Part shown: positions 57,249 to 64,000 of the stretch, in pieces
How the letters are laid out: each line of letters starts with the position of its first letter
Position numbering within the stretch: the stretch's first letter is position 1
From: Guadua angustifolia
Taxonomy: Eukaryota > Streptophyta > Magnoliopsida > Poales > Poaceae
Assembly: GCA_036346375.1 (NCBI GenBank)
Contig: JAYEVE010001132.1
Coordinates: forward strand, 124,001-188,000
Reading direction: 5' to 3'
Length of the DNA: 64,000 nt
Program-made: the position numbers and the translations under genes
Notes under the pieces: generated by a model
Databases searched by the model: none
Seen by the model: only the letters and a program-made list of their open reading frames with translations
What the model was told of the DNA's origin: nothing

Positions 57249-60200
57249 GTAACACCCCCGAATTCTTTGTGTATAGCTAGTACACAATAAACAAAGCTGA
57301 TATCACAACATATCGTACGAAATTATATTCATTTAATCGTCAGAGTTTTACATTATTTATGTATGGCTTGCAGGCCAACTAGAAAAGATAACAGCGAAAG
57401 ACAAAGAGTAGTAGTAGGGCCCAGCAGATCTGCCATAGGCAATCAACTGGGGCAGCGGCCTAGTCATTGAGATCCTCAGCAGTGAAGATGTGCTCCTTCT
57501 CTAAAAAAACAGATAATGCAAGGTGAGCACATAAAGTTCTCCACAAGTCACACATGAAATGCAGTATTAATGCAGAGAATAACAAAGGAAGGTATAATAG
57601 GGTTAATTTGAGCATAAAGCAACATTTCCAATTCATTAAGTAATTTCAAAAGCGTAATTGATATAGTAAAATTTAGTTTTAATCAAATTTTCATCACGGG
57701 ATCTAACTCAAAGTTTCATTCCAAATTTTCCCGATGGAACCCCTTCCATCTACAAATCATTTTTCTAAAATCATTCTGAAATCCAAAGTCTAATTACGAA
57801 AAGTTTTGCTCAGCTTGCCTATGACCGTGGGTTTGGCTAATCGATTAGTTTTATACTCTGCAGAGGTTGTACAACTTTACCCACAAGACATAATCATCTC
57901 TTGTTGCCAAGTTATTAACACACTTCTTTTGGTGTGCGTTAGAGAGATCATGACAAGGCCTTTACAAAACGCTATTCTAAGCAGTCATGCCATTTAAGGT
58001 TCCATCACTAACAGGGTTAAACCGCCCTATTCAAAAGCCCCCTCTTGTACCATAATACAACTGAATGGCACAACCGATATTGGAACGTTGCAAATTAGTT
58101 AGCCAAGTCTGTCCTATACTAGACTTGTGGTAGTGCAAATAGGATTTACAATCGCTTCTCATAGGCCGGTCCTTAATTGATTAGGCGAGCTTATAAGAAC
58201 CTAGAACTATGGCGAAATCACCTGACAACCATTCTCGCTTAGTTTAAATCACATTTCACTTTACTTTGAACAATATCATTTTTCACATTATTCCATGGCT
58301 CACAAATTCCAAGGAATAATTTTATTTTAATAGAAATATTTGTTTGGCACAAATTCCCAAAAAGTCATAAATCCATGTCAACACATGCCTAAGCCACTTG
58401 TTATATAGCACTAGTTAATACCATATTAGTGTACCAACTAGTGAGATTTTTCTTAAGGTGACAAATGTATAAGGATTTCAATATCAAATGTGGTCATAAC
58501 AATTAGGAGGTAACTATACATTTAAATCTGGAATTTAAATTACACTGATAAAATTATGCATGCAATAATTTAAATTAAAATATAATTTAAAATCTAGGAT
58601 AACATGATGAAGGGTGTAACTTGCCTTATTCGAAGCACTGGTGCTCTGGATCGTCGATCTAGTACTCTTCCGGCACATTCAAATAAAATCCAAATTTCAA
58701 ATAAAATACAAACTAGCATAAATAAGCAGATTAGGATTTTAGATGAATTTAGGAAGAAAAACGGAGCCAAATGGATTCCCAAAAGATTTAACTCAAGGAA
58801 AAAGAGAAATGATGTACTATTTGGAGATTTTTCAGAGTTTTTGGAATTTTATTTCCAAAAGGAAATTTTGGATTACTGCATCAGCATGATGAACAGGAAT
58901 TTCAGAATTTGTAATTTAATTTATAAAGGAAAATTTAGTTTATTGCGCAATCATGACATCTTGATGATGTCAGCAACGGGTTTTTTGAATTTGGTAGAAT
59001 TTTTTTTTCAACGGAAAAGTTTCGCGGTCAATGACATGTGGACCCGGGTCCATAGACCGGGTCCACGAGCTGAGCCGGTCCACCGTGAACCCAGCTCACG
59101 GCGGTGCGCATGGGGACCGAGGGTCCCTGGCGCTACGACGAGGCGCGGGGAAGAATGAGCGAGGGATGGGGAAGCTTGTGCGTGCGTTTTGGTTGCCGAG
59201 GAGCCATGGAGGTGGCGAGCAAAGAGGAGGCAGTGGCGGCGACGCAAGCCTCCGTGACACTCGGGACGAGTGAGAGTAGGCACGAGATAGAGAATATGAC
59301 ATGGGAAAGTGATGGCGTGGTTGGTGACGGTTGGGAAGCTTGGACGGCGGCGAGCATGACGGCCAATGACAAAGAAGGAACCAAATTCGACAAAAAAGAG
59401 AGGAAAAAGCGAAATTGATTGAGGATTGGGGCACAACTTGTGACATGGTCCATGGCAAAGCAGGGGGCTCGGGGTGTCGGTCGACATCGAGGGTGTGGCG
59501 GTTGGGCTTGAGGAAGATGACAGGTATGAAGGTGTTCTGAGCTGGAGGGAGAGTGGGTTACACAAGAGGCAAAATGGAGTAAGGAGAGAGGCTTCCAGTG
59601 CTCCCCTTTTTATAGGGCAGGGAGGGTCGGAAGCGGTGCAATGGCGGCGAGGGCGCAACGGCTGAGCAATGTGAAAGTGCGATTAACGTGAATAAAGGAG
59701 GAGGTTAAGGCCGGGGTGAATGTGGGGTTAAACGCGGTGATGAATGCCCTGAATGTGCCTAAAAGCGACGAGAAATGGCGGGGTTTATGAGCTCCGAGCT
59801 TGCGGCAATGGCGGCTGTAGGTGTAGGCGGGAGGAAGAAGGGGGAAAGAAGGGTTGACGGGTGGGGTTGGCTGGCTAGTGGGCCCTGGATGCAAAGAGAG
59901 AGGGGAGAGGGCGGGCAGGCCAGGCCGGTGCGGGCAAGACGAGTGGGCGGATATGGGAAAAAGAAAGAAAGGGAAGGGAGAAGCGGGTTAGGCTGGGAGA
60001 GAAAGGAATGGGCCATAGGAATTGGGCTTTGATGTGAGAAAGAATTTGGATTTTGATTTTGGATTTAAAATAAATCCCAAAATTCCAAATGCTCTTGGAA
60101 AATAGCAAATAAAGTTAAAAAATTTCGAAAAAATTCACAGAAATTCCCTGAGGCATTTTGAACTTAATAAAATTATTTCCAACTTTAAGTTGGTTTTTAT

Positions 60201-60408
60201 TTTTACACATAAATTACTTTTAAATTTCCAAAAATAACAAAGCCTTTATAAATCCAGAAAATTCGGAGAAAATCCCAGAAAATCAGAAATAATTACTACA
60301 AAATCCATAAAATTGAATTATTCTCTGGAAAAATCACAAAAGTCAATAAAATATCATTTTTAATTTTAAATAATAATTTTTTCCATTAATAGAACTCTAG
60401 GATGTTAC
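57249..60408. repeat. Large LTR-like segment with gtaacacccc ... ggatgttac ends
   Basis: The 3.16-kb stretch starts gtaacacccccgaattc and ends ctaggatgttac. The gtaaca/tgttac ends are inverted and typical of a class of large grass LTRs. Inside are a GC-rich block (59030-60010) with frames on both strands but no domain, flanked by AT-rich DNA. A segment near 58590-58680 resembles 10950-11160. No PBS, PPT or five-base duplication was found, so it could be a solo LTR or part of a larger element. Confidence 0.4.
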
Positions 60409-61027
60409 ACTCTCCCCATGGATGGTGCACACCGCCGCAGGGATGGAATAGTCGTAGCAACGTAGTGCAAAGGAGGAAGAAGGCAATGATGTTTCACTTC
60501 TGTACTTTTGGGCAGATGATATATTGTATAGATGCCGAATGGTTTGGAAATAAATCTCATCAACACACGACAAAAATTGGAAATTGCATTAACATGCAAT
60601 TAGTACTTGCCATAAATGGCTTGTGGGATTAGTGTGATTCAAATATTCAAATTTGAACCGTTCTCATCCTTATCTAATTTATTTCGTGCGCAGAAATGCC
60701 ACATCATCATGCAAGGTTACAAGGTGCAAAAAGAAGTTTCAGCTCCGCACACAACCATACCCAAAATCACCATAACATTCACACGTGTGCCGCTTGCAGA
60801 CTGGCGATGGCATGGCAAGTGAGCGAGCGCACACTTGTATGCTTGTTTTGGTTGCTTCAGTTAGGCATGGACATGCTCCCGCTTATAAATGAGTGTCCCT
60901 CCACCAAGAGTAGCAATGTAGTACTAAACTTCCCACCTTCCATCATACATGAGTGGGTCATTTGGATTTATTGGAATTCCTAGAGAATTTAATTTGGGCT
61001 AAGCTCAATAACCCAAATTCTCCAACA
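60409..61027 (-). repeat. 3' LTR of the minus-strand copia element
   Basis: Starts with TG at 61027 on the minus strand right after a purine-rich tract. The outer end is approximate because the 5' LTR is not in the window and the adjoining repeat also ends in tgttac. Confidence 0.5.
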
Positions 61028-61559
61028 ATCCCTCATCAGATTCCAAGGCACACAACGTTTGCCTGTTGTTCCATATTGCTATTAATATACCAGTGTTTCA
61101 GTGGAGACCTGTTAGGGTTGAACATCCACCTAGAACCATAAGCTACATTCGTCCACAACTGCATAATGGACTAAGCCTTGCATTGGCAGTTTTGTGTGGA
61201 CAAGTTTCACTTAGGGCTTAAGCTGATACTTGGCCGCCGATAGGCTACTCCTTGGTGGAGCATATAGGTCATACTCCTATGTCTCTTCATGAGCTTCTTA
61301 GAGATGTCCCACATCTCACAGACCGCAACCAACAACCAGACTCACATAGTATCCTGTAGGCGGTGTTTCGCTTCTTAAAGCCTTAGAACACATTAAGACA
61401 AAGTCAACCTGCCATATAGAAATGAGAGTACCGCATCTCTAGCGGAGTGGGTTATAAATAAGAATGTACACTAGTCACCCAACCGTTTGTTTTCCCTAGA
61501 GCCTACTTCATGGGATCTCCGATCACATAGGAAGGATTACCATAGTGGTGTAGCTCGAT

Positions 61560-63900
61560 AGGTCTCATTTCCATCTCCTTCGATGCATTATCTATCACAT
61601 TTAGCAATAGTCCCTTTGTAAAGTGATCTACCAGGTTTAGCTATTTGGATATAATCCACGACTATCCAATGTTCAAAAAAGAGCTAGGTGGTGGGCGGGC
61701 GGAGGCCCACTGCCTAGTGCCTAGCCTGCCTAGGCGGCGCCTAGGCGGAAATCGCAAAATGGCAGGCTATAGCGAAACAAAAGAGTAAAAAACACACATG
61801 AAAGATGGAATATAGTCACAAAACATAGTCGCACACATAATATCGTCACAAAACTAAATCTCACATAGCATAGTCACAACACATAACATAGTCAAGGGCC
61901 AACGACGTACTTAAACCTATCTTGTTAAAAATTAAGATAGGTTTACAATTTGGCCATGTCATATAGGTATCACATTAAAATGCTAAGAATTGTGGTCTAT
62001 AGAAGCACCAAGCAAAAGTAACGCGGTGCATCCCAACTAGCCTACAAACCTAAGCTTCCTTGCTCAATATACACACCAAGCTCCATGTATTGTTATCGTA
62101 ATGAAGCCGACTGAAGGGCTCAGGCCAGGTGACTGAAGAAGCCCACACAGAAGCTGAAGTAGCCTGCGTGGGAGGATGACCTCGCTAAAGCTGGTGCCGT
62201 GGGACGAGCTCGGGCGTGGGAGGCGGGCTCGGGCGGCAGGGAAGACCGAGGAAGATGAGATCCGGTGGCGGAAGACGAGATCCGGCGGGGACGAGCTCGG
62301 GTGGCGACAAGGAAGACCGAGAAGACGAGATCCGAGCACCTAGGCGTCGCCTAGGCGCCACCTTTTTCCGCCTATTTGAACACTGCGACTATCACTTTAG
62401 AGGTCCTCAATTTCCTGATAGACTTCAATCATCTTTTACATGTCTTGAGAATTTCATGTTATCATTCGCACATTCTACCTCTACAGTGGCTATGTCAAAT
62501 GTTGTAAGTTTTGCTTCCATGATTGGCTTTGTCAAAATAGTATGTTTGTAAGGCCTCCATGAAACATTAGCACCGCCTAGAGTGAATACGTATCCACTCA
62601 TGGCCTTAATCTCATTTGCATCAGAAATCCAATTGGAATCACTATCCTATGAGTACACCAAGATACCTAATATAGCGAATTCCATAACTCATTGTACCCC
62701 TCAAATAGTGCAAAACCCGCTCAGGTGCGTGCCAATAATCATCCCTTGAATTAGAGGTAAACTAGCTCAATTTGCTGAAAACAAAAGAGATGTCAGGTCG
62801 GGTAGCACTAGCTAAGTACATGAGCAAACCGATAATCGAAGAGTATCTTAGTTGATCCTTTTGCTATTCTTTGATTCTTTTGAAGTATTAGACTCAGTCA
62901 TAGGATGTTGGAGAAGGTTTGCAGTCCATGTAGCCAAATTGACTCAAGGCCTTTTCCACATAATGGGCTTGCAGAAGAGTAATTCCATTCTCGCCATTTA
63001 TCAATTTGATATTTAAGAGTACATCAGCCTCTCTCAGATCCTTCAGGTCAAAACTTTGGGATAAGAATGATTTGATCTCGTTAATCACATCCATGTTTGT
63101 CCCAAAGACAAGTATGTCATCAACATATAAACATAGAATTACTCCATCACTCCCACCATAGCGGTAGTATACATATTTGTTGTCTTCATTTACCGCAAAG
63201 CTCTTAGATGTCAAAGTTCTATCGAACTTCTCATGCTATTGCTTAGGTGCTTGCTTGAGGCCATACAAAAATTTCAACAACTTACATAGCTTGCCCTCTT
63301 GTCTAAGTATCACAAATCTATCAGGTTCTTCCATATAAATTTCCTTATCCAACTCTCCATTAAGGAAAGCCGACTTTACATCCATGTGATAGACAAGAAG
63401 ACCATGTGAGGCAGCCAATGATAGAAGTATATGTATAGTGAGTGGTCAGTCTAGCAACGGGTGAGTAAGTATCAAAGAAATCTTCGCCTTCTGTTATGGT
63501 ATAACATTTAGCACAAGCCGTACCCTGTACTTTTTGATAGTACCATCAAACCTAAGTTTCTTCTTGAACACCGCTTGCATCCAATTGGCTTGCAGCCAAA
63601 TGGACGATAAGTGATTCCCCAAGTTCCGTTAGCAATACTAGAATCCATCTCACTACGAACCACATCCGCCCAGTACTCTGCATTAGGAGATGCATATGCC
63701 TCTGAAATGGATTTGGGAACATCATCCATAAGGTACATAGTGAAGTCGTCACCAAAAGATTTTGCAGTCCTTTGCCACTTGCTCCTTCAAGGAGCTACAA
63801 ACTGTCATCCTTATATGATCATGTGTGTGTTCAACATATTCAAATGGAATAGTAGGTTCATGAGTTAAATCATTTGCTTGACTTGTCAAGCTATGTGAAT
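61560..63900 (-). pseudogene. Degenerate copia pol (reverse transcriptase and RNase H)
   Basis: The minus strand shows YLMDDVPKSISEAYASP (start of the RT region, 63738-63640), MDVKSAFLNGEL and LYGLKQAPKQ (63418-63236), CLYVDDILVFG with an intact YVDD and VEKALSQFGYMDCKPSP (63214-62894), then RNase H text DSNWISDANEIKAMSGYVF (about 62650-62590). The C-terminal end resumes at about 61660 beyond the hAT insertion. Stops and frameshifts break it into pieces. The wording matches a Tork-type lineage abundant in grasses; this was not searched. Confidence 0.8.
61659..62393. mobile_element. hAT-type non-autonomous element, copy 2, with 8-bp target duplication
   Basis: Element 61667-62385 (719 bp) with ends caatgttcaaaaaa and (reverse strand) cagtgttcaaatag, flanked by cgactatc on both sides. 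Most of its length is close to copy 1 (51697-52589), including aagataggtttacaatttgg and gtcatataggtatcacatt. Compared with copy 1 it has lost about 170 bp of GC-rich interior. Confidence 0.9.
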
Positions 63901-64000
63901 CCTTTGTAGGAAATACATTTCAAAGAATGTAGCTTCGGAAGACTCTATTATCATATTAATGGGCATGTCAGATACCTCGGATTTAACCACTAGAAATCTA

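Larger units (their letters stand above)
60409..64000 (-). mobile_element. Ty1-copia element on the minus strand, cut by the window edge
   Basis: Read on the minus strand: pol remnants (63900-61560), a short non-coding stretch, a polypurine-like tctgatgaggga, and an LTR starting TGTTGGAGAATTTGGG at 61027 and running down to about 60409. The 5' part lies beyond base 64000. The hAT copy 2 is inserted in the pol 3' end. Confidence 0.75.

Noticed and set aside
59008..59658. 216-codon minus-strand and overlapping plus-strand frames
   Set aside because: Overlapping frames on both strands in a GC-rich block of an LTR-like repeat. No conserved domain or splice context.
1..64000. tRNA, rRNA, CRISPR, prophage or bacterial operon signals
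   Set aside because: None seen. Direct repeats are transposon-derived and the gene structures are eukaryotic.

Overview
This window is nuclear DNA from a plant, most probably a grass. Support comes from spliced genes with GT/GC-AG introns and GC-rich first exons. It also comes from a dense nest of Ty1-copia, Ty3-gypsy, LINE, Mutator, CACTA, hAT and PIF/Harbinger relics of the kind that fill monocot intergenic space. There are no operons, prokaryotic signals, CRISPR arrays, rRNA genes or recognisable tRNA genes.

The main gene is on the minus strand and spans 15767-32427. Its 12 coding exons can be joined phase by phase into one open frame of about 1198 codons. The protein has an FYRN/FYRC (FY-rich) module at its N-terminus, a long low-complexity middle with a basic nuclear-localisation-like stretch, and a WD40-like C-terminus. 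Its largest intron (20872-27071) holds a 5038-bp copia element in the opposite orientation. That element has 112-bp LTRs, a 5-bp target duplication, a PBS and a PPT. The coding part of the element is heavily broken although its two LTRs differ at only two positions.

Layout. 1-1648: tail of a CACTA-like element. 1649-5460: two related intron-bearing, leader-like units in inverted orientation. 5930-13901: a degenerate Sirevirus-type copia element that has lost its reverse transcriptase, with its 3' LTR split by other repeat DNA. 13902-14930: a cluster of AT-rich repeats. 15767-32427: the FYR gene. 32722-34258: a composite PIF/Harbinger-like element. 34781-35475: a 665-bp segment between 15-bp direct repeats. 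35792-40106: two copies of a 0.68-kb segment carrying a dead fragment of a plant CCCH zinc-finger/ankyrin gene, with a gypsy remnant between them. 40500-41440: an AT-rich degenerate array. 41508-41782: a foldback MITE. About 43.8-47.8 kb: a decayed Mutator-like element. 47944-48240: the last exon of a dead lipase gene, with an hAT-type element (48275-49198) just downstream. 49447-50682: a long-TIR element. 51450-52680: a LINE zinc-binding fragment split by an hAT element. 53.7-54.64 kb: duplicated segments and a foldback. 54995-55723: an intronless gene for an acidic 242-aa protein. 56075-56424: a first-exon relic of a probable mitochondrial RNA pseudouridine synthase. 57249-60408: a large LTR-like segment. 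60409-64000: a minus-strand copia element, itself hit by a second copy of the same hAT family and running off the window.

Only the FYR gene and, with less certainty, the 242-aa gene look functional. The rest is layered transposon history whose order can often be read from target-site duplications.
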